DNA of 61,801 nucleotides from Paenibacillus tianmuensis (GCF_900100345.1 NZ_FMTT01000033.1:1-61801), one strand, 5' to 3'; positions 28,433 to 36,994 are shown, counted from the first letter of the stretch. Program-made: numbers and translations. Notes: generated by a model not told the origin, from the letters alone.

Positions 28433-29719
28433 TTATTTTACAAAAAGACTCAATCCTCGAAGCGCGCTAAGCAGCATGAGCCCAAACAGAATATACATCA
28501 CATAATAAGCTTCTTTTCTAAGAATCGACACAAGCAGAAACAAGCAATAACACAAGGTTGAGAATAAATTAAGCCATTCCAGCTTGGCAAAAGTCCAAGA
28601 CAAAACGTAGTAGGTGCCCCAACATAGCATAGACGCAATAAAGGCTGCATATTTCAGCTTCAAGGATAAGGCCTGGATCAGACCGGTTTCCTTGACATGC
28701 CACGAGCCTAAATAATCCTCCGTGGTTGGGCCGGGAGCAACGGGAGAAGTGAATTGGGTGTACGCAGGCTGCAAATACGGCGCAGTTCCGTATTGGGCCT
28801 GAAACCCCCAGGCAAACATTTCTTCACCTATGTTTAGCAATTGCTCCTGACTCGTTGCCGCAAGCTGAGATCCTTCCGGAAACGGTGGGAACAGAGGCAC
28901 GTTGGGGTCCAGACTGAAAACAATCCGTTTACCTTCCAAGTTTCCAAAGTAATAGTGCTTGGTATTTCTCGCTCCGTACCCGGTTACGAATGCCAGCTTG
29001 TTCCATTGACTTTTCATACTGACCTGGACACTTGCATCTACGGGGACCCAGCCTACACCCTCTACGAAAAATTCATTCCAAGCGTGCGCCCTAAGCCTGC
29101 CTGTCGCCCAAGAACCGAAAACAGTGCGGCAAGGAATATGAAGCGAACGACAGTAAGCGGCAAACAAGAAAGAAAACTCGCCGCAATCTCCCCGTTGATT
29201 TCGACGCATAGCAGACGCTCCCCGTTCCTTCGGGGGATAAATATATTTATAGTGTTGAACCAAATGAAAAAATAGCTTTCGCGCCTGTTCAATCGGTTCC
29301 TTGCTATCCCCAACAATCCGGATGGCTTCTTGACGAATTTCATCCGTCAAGGGAACGAGTGGAGTTGAACGCAAATAAAACAGGCGTTCGTCCTCGGTTA
29401 ATTCCGGTACTTCTGCTTTATTATCCTTGTTATTGTTTGGATCGAATGGAACCAACCGGGTTTCATAACTATCGAATAAGCAGGAGAAAGCGACGTTTTC
29501 GCCCGGAAGCAGTTCATAGTAAGCCAGCTGATTGCCTGTTGGCAGCAAATTCAATTCTTTAGGCGCCGTTTGCTGCAATATCCGAATGTTACGCTGCGTC
29601 ATACTGTCAGCGGGTAAAGACAGCCATAAAGAAACGGGCGAATCCTGTTTGTTTAAGTACGTATAATCAACCCGGTATGTTTTAATGAAATGATATTCGA
29701 TCCGATACAATGGTTTCAT
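28433..29719 (-). CDS. Membrane-anchored transglutaminase-like protein
   Basis: A 428-residue protein with an N-terminal beta-rich part, a central transglutaminase-like (papain-fold) domain and C-terminal hydrophobic helices (about 350-425). The catalytic triad is intact: Cys179 in GDCGEFSF, His212 in RAHAWNEF and Asp228 in VPVDAS. The start at 29719 has AAAGGAG upstream. In this operon it could process or cross-link the secreted peptide, or act at the membrane face; which of these is inference. The family includes proteases, so cleavage of a propeptide is equally possible. Confidence 0.75.
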   Translation of the reverse strand: MKPLYRIEYHFIKTYRVDYTYLNKQDSPVSLWLSLPADSMTQRNIRILQQTAPKELNLLPTGNQLAYYELLPGENVAFSCLFDSYETRLVPFDPNNNKDNKAEVPELTEDERLFYLRSTPLVPLTDEIRQEAIRIVGDSKEPIEQARKLFFHLVQHYKYIYPPKERGASAMRRNQRGDCGEFSFLFAAYCRSLHIPCRTVFGSWATGRLRAHAWNEFFVEGVGWVPVDASVQVSMKSQWNKLAFVTGYGARNTKHYYFGNLEGKRIVFSLDPNVPLFPPFPEGSQLAATSQEQLLNIGEEMFAWGFQAQYGTAPYLQPAYTQFTSPVAPGPTTEDYLGSWHVKETGLIQALSLKLKYAAFIASMLCWGTYYVLSWTFAKLEWLNLFSTLCYCLFLLVSILRKEAYYVMYILFGLMLLSALRGLSLFVK

Positions 29720-29753
29720 GATGCTCCTTTTTTTACAGTCATTTTTTTTAGTA

Positions 29754-31145
29754 TTAGGATTTAATGGATGTGCGTGCTGTTGGCAAATAGCATGTGTCGT
29801 CGCAGCCGCCTGCTGGAATGATCGATCGACGGGATGCGATAAAATCATACGTTTTTTGTCCGATCCCACAAATCGCAGCCAAATAAAGCAGCGGCACAAG
29901 CGGCCAAAGCGGGACAAGCCGCTTGCTGATCTGGATGAACGCATAAATGCCTTCGTGGGACTTTTCTTCTGTCTTCCGCTTGCTGTGCATTCGCTTTTCT
30001 AATTTATTCAAATCGAGTTGAAAGGTGTTGCAAACATTCGGCTCGCGGAACGATACAAAATGAAGGAGCCGGAACCAGTCGAGCTTTCTCAGATTGCGAA
30101 TCGAAGCTTGGCAGAAGGGGCACCACCCGTCATAAAACACGATAACGTGATGTGTTTGCGGGATCGACTTCCTCCCAAAGCTGCGCGTTCGTGTCCGAAA
30201 CGCAAGAAGAAAGAGCCGCCGCAAACGAATCAGCTTGCGGTGTATTTTCTTATATTCCTCATCCGATATGAGCATAAAATCAATTATGCACATGATGAGC
30301 GAGAAGGTGATAAGTCCCATGGCGATGCCGATGCCTAAATGAAAAGAAACGACACAAAACACAATGAAGTATTTGGTGTATCGGTTAAACAGCAAGAACG
30401 GAAAAGCAAGCTTGATGATCACAGATGAGTAAGTGAAAAGAACGATGAAGAAATCGTTCTGTAAAATCAGGTTTCGAAAGAAAGGATGGCTAAATTGATT
30501 CACTTGCATAATATAATATACAGCAGTTCCACTATGCCACATTTCACCCATGATTTGATATAGTCCGGAAGTCAGATACATGATGCACAGGTTGACGATG
30601 CAGAACAGTACGGCAAAGTTGTGAAAAACAGCTTTGATCTTGTACCATGTCCCCTCTTCCGCTACCGAACGTTTCTTCCAATACTTTTCGGCATCCGCGG
30701 AAAAGTAAGCTGTTGTATTGGCAAAGATCATATAGCAAAGAAGGATGCGAAGAATATTGTCGCCGCCATCTCCAATAAGATAATTCCGGTCCAAAAGCGA
30801 ATACGTAAAAATAAAGAAAAGAATGGACATCAATCGGCCTTTCCAACCGATTACATAGAGGATCGTGACCATGATCCCTATATGATACACGATATCGAAA
30901 TACAGCATCGAAGGGCTCCATGTGTATAACGATAACGAAAATCCTTTCGTCGTTGTTAAATAAGTAGCGTGATCAATTAAGCCTTGATCGGACCAGAGAA
31001 GATAGCGCTGCGAATAATGGATCAAATACATGTAAAGAAGAACGAGACCAAAGCCAATTCTGGCAAGAGACGTTCCTATCAAAAAGTTTTCGCGATAAAA
31101 CCATCGCAGCCAGATAGAACGGTTTACATTTGCAATAGCTTGCAT
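29754..31145 (-). CDS. HTTM membrane protein fused to DCC thiol-oxidoreductase domain (SdpB-like)
   Basis: A 463-residue protein. Residues 1-295 form a multi-pass HTTM (horizontally transferred transmembrane) domain, the fold shared by SdpB and vitamin-K-type carboxylase; the conserved LIGDGGDNILR segment (about 123-133) is a hallmark. From about 333 it continues into a DCC domain with the motif YDGWCPFCQ (Cys342, Cys345), typical of DUF393 thiol-disulfide oxidoreductases. In B. subtilis SdpB with SdpA is required to make the active SDP toxin. The fusion suggests coupling of peptide processing with disulfide chemistry, yet the predicted precursor here has no cysteine. Confidence 0.8.
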   Translation of the reverse strand: MQAIANVNRSIWLRWFYRENFLIGTSLARIGFGLVLLYMYLIHYSQRYLLWSDQGLIDHATYLTTTKGFSLSLYTWSPSMLYFDIVYHIGIMVTILYVIGWKGRLMSILFFIFTYSLLDRNYLIGDGGDNILRILLCYMIFANTTAYFSADAEKYWKKRSVAEEGTWYKIKAVFHNFAVLFCIVNLCIMYLTSGLYQIMGEMWHSGTAVYYIMQVNQFSHPFFRNLILQNDFFIVLFTYSSVIIKLAFPFLLFNRYTKYFIVFCVVSFHLGIGIAMGLITFSLIMCIIDFMLISDEEYKKIHRKLIRLRRLFLLAFRTRTRSFGRKSIPQTHHVIVFYDGWCPFCQASIRNLRKLDWFRLLHFVSFREPNVCNTFQLDLNKLEKRMHSKRKTEEKSHEGIYAFIQISKRLVPLWPLVPLLYLAAICGIGQKTYDFIASRRSIIPAGGCDDTCYLPTARTSIKS

Positions 31146-31181
31146 GCAAAAGCACCTTCTTTTTAAGGTAGTGAGCAGCTT

Positions 31182-31868
31182 TTAAATGGAGGGAATCACC
31201 GGGATATAATCCTTCCAATGGTAGTCCACATATTGGGGAACCGTCTTATAGTCGGGATTGTTGCGTTCTGAGAATGGTTTAACCTTTGCAAAGGTGACAC
31301 GCATGCGAATGGAATCCACCTGTTGATTCGGAAAATATTTTGGTACATTAGAGTATCCCATACGGTACATCAGATCAATTCCTTGCGAACGGAAATCTTC
31401 CAGTATCTTTTGGTTTTCTTTAGAAGTCGTTAAATCTTGTTTATTAAATTTTTGTTTTTTCACTTCTAACTTTTCCGCTAGTTCATCTTGATGAACTGTT
31501 TGCATAAACGAATCCGTACCAAAACGCATGAGGCGGTTCACAGGAGAAATGTACTGCTCCCAATTGGAAGTAATCATTGGAGTGGTGAGGTCGATCCACT
31601 CGCTCTCTACTTGCTCATGATTGGCATTCTGCAGCTTGGCTTGCATATAGATCGTATAGTTCGTACTAATCGGATCAGGTGCGAACAGATGCCAGTTTTG
31701 ATAAAAAACAGTCGAGGTGTACCATCTAACCAAACCATTGAACTTGGATGTCATCGGATTAAATGGGAGAACATGCATGAAAATGATGCTGAAGTGAAAC
31801 ACCATAAATCCGACTAACAAGAAGGGGAGGAATAAGAGCGCACCCCGCTGAAGCTTTCCGGTTTTCAC
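31182..31868 (-). CDS. DUF5819-family membrane protein (SdpA-like)
   Basis: A protein of about 228 residues. One N-terminal hydrophobic helix (LLFLPFLLVGFMVFHFSIIFM) precedes an outer domain with the motif FYQNWHLFAPDP, which I associate with DUF5819 partners of HTTM genes. The start is the GTG at 31868 with AAGGCGGTG upstream; an earlier TTG at 31934 falls in a strong hairpin (31913-31954) and is less likely. It is the second gene of the operon, after the precursor, as sdpA relates to sdpC/sdpB in B. subtilis. Function is inferred from context. Confidence 0.65.
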   Translation of the reverse strand: MKTGKLQRGALLFLPFLLVGFMVFHFSIIFMHVLPFNPMTSKFNGLVRWYTSTVFYQNWHLFAPDPISTNYTIYMQAKLQNANHEQVESEWIDLTTPMITSNWEQYISPVNRLMRFGTDSFMQTVHQDELAEKLEVKKQKFNKQDLTTSKENQKILEDFRSQGIDLMYRMGYSNVPKYFPNQQVDSIRMRVTFAKVKPFSERNNPDYKTVPQYVDYHWKDYIPVIPSI

Positions 31869-31912
31869 GAAAGGCACCGCCTTTCCGTTAAAAATATAGT
31901 AATGGATGAAGA

Positions 31913-31954
31913 GGAAGAGAGAATCGTTCTGCAAATGAACGTAATCTCTCTTCC
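31913..31954 (-). promoter_or_regulatory. Hairpin between precursor and maturation genes
   Basis: The minus-strand RNA contains a 9-bp perfect stem (GGAAGAGAG with CTCTCTTCC) extended by an internal GTTC/GAAC pairing. A smaller ATAACG/CGTTAT hairpin lies at 31964-31980. Without a clear T tract it looks like an attenuator or mRNA-stabilising structure, which would favour the precursor over downstream genes. Confidence 0.6.
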
Positions 31955-31994
31955 AGACTTTAAATAACGATAAACGTTATACTTTTACCTACGA

Positions 31995-32324
31995 CTAGTT
32001 GTCGAACAAGATGTCCGATTCCTGGATGTGGGGTGCTGGATTGCTAGAACCAAAAATGCGATCCAGACCCTTCCCGACAGCCCAACCAACCGCAGCGCTG
32101 GCCACGGTTGATGCCGCCGCTCTCACTGCAGGTGTAGCGGCAAGACGTGCTGCTGCTACAGCTACAGCAGGAATTGCTGCAGGCTCTACAAATTCCTCCC
32201 TGTCAATAGAAGCAAAGTTCGTTGTTGTTTGCGCGTCCGTAGTGGAAGCGCCGGCAGAGGCAGACAACAGACCTGCCGAAACCAGGGACAAGGACAGAAC
32301 AATAACAATATATTTCTTTTTCAT
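31995..32324 (-). CDS. Secreted hydrophobic Ala/Val-rich peptide precursor (SDP-like toxin candidate)
   Basis: A 109-residue protein. Residues 1-25 are a signal peptide (basic MKKKY then a hydrophobic core, ending ASA). A polar spacer follows to about 47, then a strongly hydrophobic helix-forming stretch at about 48-92 (segments AAIPAVAVAAARLAATPAV and AASTVASAAVGWAVGKGLDR) and an acidic tail to the end. There is no cysteine. The ATG at 32324 follows AAGGAGG. First gene of the operon with the SdpA-like and HTTM genes, so it is the natural precursor. The 40-odd residue hydrophobic core is like SDP or other membrane-active bacteriocins in character, without clear sequence identity. Confidence 0.7.
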   Translation of the reverse strand: MKKKYIVIVLSLSLVSAGLLSASAGASTTDAQTTTNFASIDREEFVEPAAIPAVAVAAARLAATPAVRAAASTVASAAVGWAVGKGLDRIFGSSNPAPHIQESDILFDN

Positions 32325-32473
32325 AAAACGAAATGCCTCCTTTTCTCTCACGATTGGGATAATCGAACCATTCCTGTTGTCGATCGATTTCGCAACCAGG
32401 GCGAGCTGGCCAGCTTTTTTTTCACACCCAGATTCATGCGAGAACGAAAGTCTTTCAAAAATGGCTTATATCA

Positions 32474-32502
32474 ACTATAAATCAGACAGGTAGATTTGTA
32501 AA
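32474..32502 (-). promoter_or_regulatory. Sigma-A type promoter of the SDP-like operon
   Basis: On the minus strand TTTACA is separated by 17 bases from TATAGT. It lies about 150 bases upstream of the precursor start in an AT-rich stretch. The 309-bp intergenic region (32352-32660) also holds the divergent wecG leader; nothing else was recognised there. Confidence 0.55.
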
Positions 32503-32660
32503 TATTTTCTTTATTAAGTTTATATTAATATATTTTAAATTTACTGGGATTTTACTTTTGATTATCTCATGGTTTGTTTTTTAGTCGCAATTTAGCGAAA
32601 GATTCTTCTTCCCGGCGAATCTGTGGTAAGATGGAGGAAATGAACGTAGAGGGGATACTG

Positions 32661-33395
32661 ATGCAAACCGTTTCCATTTTAGGCGTACCATTTTCTAAAT
32701 TATCTTTAGACGAAACCGTAAGCGAGCTGCACCGCCGGCTGGACCGCAACGATCCGCGGCTGTTTCACTTGATTACGGCCAACCCCGAAATTGTGATGAA
32801 TGTAAGAAAAGATAGCGAGCTGCGGCAAATTGTCGAACAGGCCGACATGATTACCCCCGACGGCATCGGCATCGTCCTGGCTTCGCGTTACAAGGGCGAG
32901 CCGGTGCCCGAGCGCGTGACCGGCTACGAGATGCTTCTCCGGCTCCTGGCGCTCGGCCACGAGCACGGATGGTCGTTCTACTTCTTGGGAGCCGACGAAG
33001 AAACAAGCAAGAAAGCCGTCGACCTGATCGCGATTCAATACCCGGGTCTTAAGGTCGCCGGCCGGCGTAACGGCTTCTTCACCGCTGACGACGAACCGCA
33101 GCTCGTGGAGCAGATCGCAAGCGTGAAGCCCGATCTGCTCATCGTAGCCATGGGCGCGCCGCGGGCCGAAAAATGGATCTTCAAATACAAAAACCGGTTA
33201 TCTGCCAGGCTCGCAATGGGCGTCGGCGGCAGTCTGGATGTCATCGCGGGTAAAGTCAAGCGCGCCCCGGTCGTCTGGCAAAAGCTGAATCTGGAATGGC
33301 TGTACCGCCTGCTGCGGCAGCCTTCCCGCTGGAGACGGCAATTGGTGCTTCCCCGATTCGCCATCCTGTTTCTGCTGAAGGGCCGCAAGAGTTAA
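32661..33395 (+). CDS. WecG/TagA-family glycosyltransferase
   Basis: A 244-residue GT26 enzyme that transfers N-acetylmannosamine or a related sugar to a lipid-linked GlcNAc in making teichoic acids or capsule. The hallmark segments ITANPEIVMNVRKDSEL, TPDGIGIVLASR and VAMGAPRAEKWIFKYKNRL are present, and GVGGSLDVIAGKVKRAP is the late motif. The start at 32661 has GAGGGGAT upstream; longer in-frame starts are not supported. It stands alone, divergent from the SDP-like operon. A MraY/WecA-family gene at 54.5 kb could supply the lipid-linked acceptor. Confidence 0.9.
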   Translation: MQTVSILGVPFSKLSLDETVSELHRRLDRNDPRLFHLITANPEIVMNVRKDSELRQIVEQADMITPDGIGIVLASRYKGEPVPERVTGYEMLLRLLALGHEHGWSFYFLGADEETSKKAVDLIAIQYPGLKVAGRRNGFFTADDEPQLVEQIASVKPDLLIVAMGAPRAEKWIFKYKNRLSARLAMGVGGSLDVIAGKVKRAPVVWQKLNLEWLYRLLRQPSRWRRQLVLPRFAILFLLKGRKS

Positions 33396-33401
33396 CATTG
33401 T

Positions 33402-33435
33402 AAAAAAGCCATCGAACCTTAACGATTCGATGGCT
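33402..33435 (-). terminator. Terminator after the ABC importer operon
   Basis: On the minus strand AGCCATCGAA pairs with TTCGATGGCT, followed by TTTTTTAC. It ends the TrpX-type transporter operon. Confidence 0.8.
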
Positions 33436-33520
33436 GATATGTTCTAATCGATGATATGGAACGCCTCGCCTGTTGCGCTGGGCGTTTTTCTTTTTGCTTT
33501 CCCAGTTGCGTCCGCCTGCC

Positions 33521-34315
33521 TTAACCGAGCACGACGCGGTCGTCCGCAAGCTTGACGCCGCGAATCCGCTCGAACTGCTGAAGCAGCCCTTCGATGGTCA
33601 GTCCCCGCTTCTCCCGCTCCGGCACATCCAAAATAATGCGTCCTTTATCCATCATGATCAGCCGGTTGCCGAGCCGGATTGCTTGATCCATATTGTGCGT
33701 CACCATGAGTGTCGTCAGCTTCAGCTCGGCGACGATCTGCTCGGTCAGCGACGTAATCAGCTCCGCCCGCGAAGGATCGAGCGCCGCGGTATGCTCATCG
33801 AGCAGCAAAATGCGCGGCTCGGTGAAGGTCGCCATCAGCAGGCTGAGCGCCTGCCGCTCCCCGCCCGAGAGCAGACCGACCTTGGCGTTCAGCCGGTTCT
33901 CCAGCCCGATGCCGAGCCGGCTGAGCTGCTCGCGGAACATCGTCCGCTTGTGCCCCGTAACGCCGATGGCGAGCCCTCTGCGCTCGCTGCGCTTATACGC
34001 CATGGCCAGGTTTTCTTCGATTGTCATCGTCGGCGCAGTACCGGCCATCGGGTCTTGGAACACCCGGCCAATCCATGCGCTGCGGCGATACTCGGGCATC
34101 GATTCGACCTCGTTTCCGCCAATGACGACCTTCCCGAGATCCGGCGTCATCACGCCCGAGATGATATTCATAAGCGTGGACTTGCCGGCGCCGTTGCTGC
34201 CGATCACCGTTACAAAATCGCCCTCCTTCAATTGGAGGTTAATATGCGACAAGGCGAGCTTTTCGTCCGGCGTCCCTGGGTTAAACAGCTTGGAAACATG
34301 TTCGACGCGTAACAT
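33521..34315 (-). CDS. ABC transporter ATP-binding protein (TrpX-type importer)
   Basis: A 264-residue ATPase with Walker A GSNGAGKSTLMN, signature LSGGERQALSL, Walker B ILLLDEHTAALD (an unusual His after the Glu) and switch His in MVTHNMDQ. The gene starts inside the permease stop as TAATG, so the two are coupled. It belongs to the three-gene importer with PF04392-type binding protein. The substrate is likely an aromatic amino acid or similar small molecule; that is inference from family members. Confidence 0.88.
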   Translation of the reverse strand: MLRVEHVSKLFNPGTPDEKLALSHINLQLKEGDFVTVIGSNGAGKSTLMNIISGVMTPDLGKVVIGGNEVESMPEYRRSAWIGRVFQDPMAGTAPTMTIEENLAMAYKRSERRGLAIGVTGHKRTMFREQLSRLGIGLENRLNAKVGLLSGGERQALSLLMATFTEPRILLLDEHTAALDPSRAELITSLTEQIVAELKLTTLMVTHNMDQAIRLGNRLIMMDKGRIILDVPEREKRGLTIEGLLQQFERIRGVKLADDRVVLG

Positions 34316-35232
34316 TATCGACCACCCCCTGCCGAAACGTTCCGTGCGCGGGAATGTTCGAGATCGGCCGCCCGTTGACGGATGACCGACTTTTGACGCA
34401 GCTTGCTCCGCACCATCGGGAGCGTCAAGGCAATAATAACGATGAGTGCGGTCATCAGCTTCATATCCGTCGATTCCAGCCCGACGCGAAGCGCCAGTGC
34501 CACGATCAGCCGGTAGATGATAGCGCCCAGCAAGACAGCCAACGTCGCGCGGATGACCGTCTTCGCGCCGAACAGCGCTTCCCCGATAATGACCGAGGCA
34601 AGCCCGATCACGATCATGCCGATCCCCATGGAAACATCCGCGAAAGCGGAATACTGCGCGATCAAGGCGCCGGAGAGCGCCACGAGTCCGTTCGACAAGC
34701 TGACGCCGACGATGATCGTATTGTCCGTGTTCACGCCGAAGCTGCGGATCATCCGGGGGTTATCTCCGGTTGCTCTGAGTGCAAGGCCCAGGTCCGTGTG
34801 CAGGAACCAGTCCAGAGCGAATTTAATAGCCAGCACGACGATCGGCATCACCCAAAGCAGGGACACGCCGGTAAGCAGCGTATCTTCTCCGAGCAGCGCA
34901 ATGTTTGCTTTCTTCCCCATAATTCGAAGATTGATCGAATACAGCGCAATCATCATCAAAATCCCGGACAGCAGCGCATTCACTTTGCCTTTGGTATGCA
35001 GCAGTCCGGTGCACGCTCCGGCTACGAGACCGCCTCCGAAGGCAGCCAGCGTGGCAAGTAACGGAGAGACGCCGGAAGAGATCATGACCGCGGCAATCGC
35101 GCCGCCGGTCGTGAAGCTGCCGTCCACCGTCAAATCAGGAAAATCCAAAATGCGAAACGTCACATACACGCCGAGCGCCATAACAGCATACAGCATGCCG
35201 AGTTCCAGAGAACCTGTAAATGCCTCATACAT
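34315..35232 (-). CDS. ABC transporter permease (TrpX-type importer)
   Basis: A 305-residue permease with about eight or nine hydrophobic helices, related to branched-chain-type (LivH) permeases. Segments ATLAAFGGGLVAGACTGLLH and IMVIGLASVIIGEALFG are typical. Second gene of the operon; 78 bp after the binding protein. It forms the membrane channel with the ATPase. Confidence 0.88.
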   Translation of the reverse strand: MYEAFTGSLELGMLYAVMALGVYVTFRILDFPDLTVDGSFTTGGAIAAVMISSGVSPLLATLAAFGGGLVAGACTGLLHTKGKVNALLSGILMMIALYSINLRIMGKKANIALLGEDTLLTGVSLLWVMPIVVLAIKFALDWFLHTDLGLALRATGDNPRMIRSFGVNTDNTIIVGVSLSNGLVALSGALIAQYSAFADVSMGIGMIVIGLASVIIGEALFGAKTVIRATLAVLLGAIIYRLIVALALRVGLESTDMKLMTALIVIIALTLPMVRSKLRQKSVIRQRAADLEHSRARNVSAGGGR

Positions 35233-35310
35233 ACGTCCATCCTCCTGCGAAGAAATGCAAAAGTGACCTTTGATCCGTTCGGAAGGTCACTCTGCTTGGG
35301 TCTTACGAAA

Positions 35311-36363
35311 TTATTTTGCCGAACCGCTGAGCAGGTTTTTCTTATCCTGTACTTTATTTTTCATAGAATCGGTTACTTCTACGCCCAGCTGTTTGGCGGC
35401 ATCGAGGTTGATGATTAGGTCAAGCTTGTCCGGATAGCTGACTTTCATATCGCCCGGCTTGGACCCGTTCTTGAGAATCTCGACGGCCATTTTGCCCGCT
35501 TGGTAGCCGTGATCGTAATATTTGAAGCCGTAGGTGGCGAGAGCTCCTTTTTCTACCGTATCGCGATCGCTGGAAAAGAACGGAATTTTCTTGTCGTTTG
35601 CCAGCTTGATAATCGATTCGACGGCGCTTACGACCGTGTTATCCAGCGTGATGTAGATCGCGTCGACGCGTCCCACGAGCGATTCAGCGGCCTGCTTCAC
35701 TTCGGAGCTGTTCGTAACTGACGCTTTGACGACTTGAATGTTATGCTTCGCAAACGCCGCTTCCGCCGTCTTCACCATGAACGCGACATTCGCTTCGCCT
35801 TCGTTCGCCACGATTCCGATCTTCTTGACCTTCGGGAAATCGGAAGCGATGAAGTCGATCAGCTTCGGAATAGCGTCCGGATGCGTATCGGCGGCGCCGG
35901 TCACGCTGCCGCCCGGCTTGTCCAGGCTTTTAACGAGCTTCGCGGACACCGGATCGCTTACGCCCCCGAACAGCACCGGCGCGTCTTTTACGTTCTGAAC
36001 CACGGCTTGGGCCGACGGCGTGGCGATGGCGAATACCAGATCTTTTTTGTCGGCGGCGAACTTTTGCCCGATCGTCAGGTTGGTCGTGGAGTCGCCTTGC
36101 GCATTCTGATAGTCGACCTGCATCGTTTCTTTGTCTTTAAAGCCGTTGTCCTTAAGCGCGGCCAGGAAGCCTTCGCGCGTCGCGTTGAGCGACGGATGCT
36201 CGACAATTTGGGAGATGCCGATTTTGACAACTTTCTTGTCCTGAGGCTTGGAAGCGTCTCCACCTCCGGACGGATTGGCGGGCGCCGGCGCTTTGGTCCC
36301 GCAGCCTGCGATCATGAGCGGTACAGCGATCAGCAGGGATAACAGTTTAGCGGATGTTTTCAA
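35311..36363 (-). CDS. ABC transporter substrate-binding lipoprotein (PF04392-type)
   Basis: A 350-residue binding protein with signal peptide and lipobox LMIAGCGTK. The sequence VVKIGISQIVEHPSLNATREG is characteristic of the PF04392 family (TrpX-like), and later AAESLVGRVDAIYITLDNTV follows the pattern of periplasmic-binding fold type I. It starts at a TTG with AGGAGGT upstream. First gene of the operon and behind a good promoter. Aromatic amino acid uptake is a family-based guess; no T-box or trp attenuator was found upstream. Confidence 0.85.
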   Translation of the reverse strand: MKTSAKLLSLLIAVPLMIAGCGTKAPAPANPSGGGDASKPQDKKVVKIGISQIVEHPSLNATREGFLAALKDNGFKDKETMQVDYQNAQGDSTTNLTIGQKFAADKKDLVFAIATPSAQAVVQNVKDAPVLFGGVSDPVSAKLVKSLDKPGGSVTGAADTHPDAIPKLIDFIASDFPKVKKIGIVANEGEANVAFMVKTAEAAFAKHNIQVVKASVTNSSEVKQAAESLVGRVDAIYITLDNTVVSAVESIIKLANDKKIPFFSSDRDTVEKGALATYGFKYYDHGYQAGKMAVEILKNGSKPGDMKVSYPDKLDLIINLDAAKQLGVEVTDSMKNKVQDKKNLLSGSAK

Positions 36364-36416
36364 ATGATTTCGGACCTCCTGGGTTTAACGTGTACATGCT
36401 TTAAAGCGATAATGTT

Positions 36417-36445
36417 ATCATAGTATGAGGGTAGTCATCCGTCAA
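36417..36445 (-). promoter_or_regulatory. Sigma-A promoter of the TrpX-type operon
   Basis: Minus strand TTGACG, 17 bases, then TATGAT. It lies about 54 bases upstream of the binding protein start. Confidence 0.75.
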
Positions 36446-36613
36446 TCCATAATTGAACGTCTGCTAAATTTAACAAATTCAGAAATGAAGCGGGTGTACC
36501 CGGATTGAAACGGCCATTGGGATCATTTACCACTCGCTCCGTACGGCAGGTTTTGATGCTTTGAACAGCGAAATTTATTTCATTGTCGAAAACGATGTCA
36601 GCCCCGGAGGCGA

Positions 36614-36802
36614 ATGCCCGTGAAAATTGTAATCCTGGTTGCGTTGCTGCTGTTGTACCCCCTTTTTTTGCGTTGGGTGCATATTACCGATTTGCGCGCC
36701 ATTCCGCTTGTCGTCCCGTATATGCTCGGCGCGCTGTCGGTCATGATCCTGTTTACGGAGCTCGGCAAAGGAGCCGCCCGTCTGTTCCGCAGAAAAAAAT
36801 AG
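36614..36802 (+). CDS. Small membrane protein, 62 residues
   Basis: A short protein with an N-terminal helix (KIVILVALLLLYPLFLRW) and a second hydrophobic stretch (VPYMLGALSVMILFTEL), ending in basic RLFRRKK. The ATG has CCGGAGGCG upstream. Family unknown. It stands alone between the divergent importer and a bidirectional terminator. The roughly 250 bp before it show no other gene. Confidence 0.6.
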   Translation: MPVKIVILVALLLLYPLFLRWVHITDLRAIPLVVPYMLGALSVMILFTELGKGAARLFRRKK

Positions 36803-36994
36803 CTTGTCTTCTTCATTCCGCAGCGAAGCGGATGAATCGTTCGGACTTGCAGGCACGAGTCGAAATCAATCCTTTTTTGTAAGCAAAGGGTATATTTGGT
36901 AGTCACTTTTCCATCAAAACAGATTTTTCGGTCTGATTCAAGTTATTTTTTTGTGATTTTTTATAAACGCGGGCGAGTATCCACCCGGTCGCTG

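Noticed and set aside
31182..31934. TTG at 31934 as start of the DUF5819 gene
   Set aside because: It lies inside a stable hairpin and has no ribosome site; the GTG at 31868 has AAGGCGGTG.
36364..36613. A T-box or trp attenuator before the TrpX-type importer
   Set aside because: No T-box sequence (GGTGG) or terminator/antiterminator pair is present; only a sigma-A promoter is visible.
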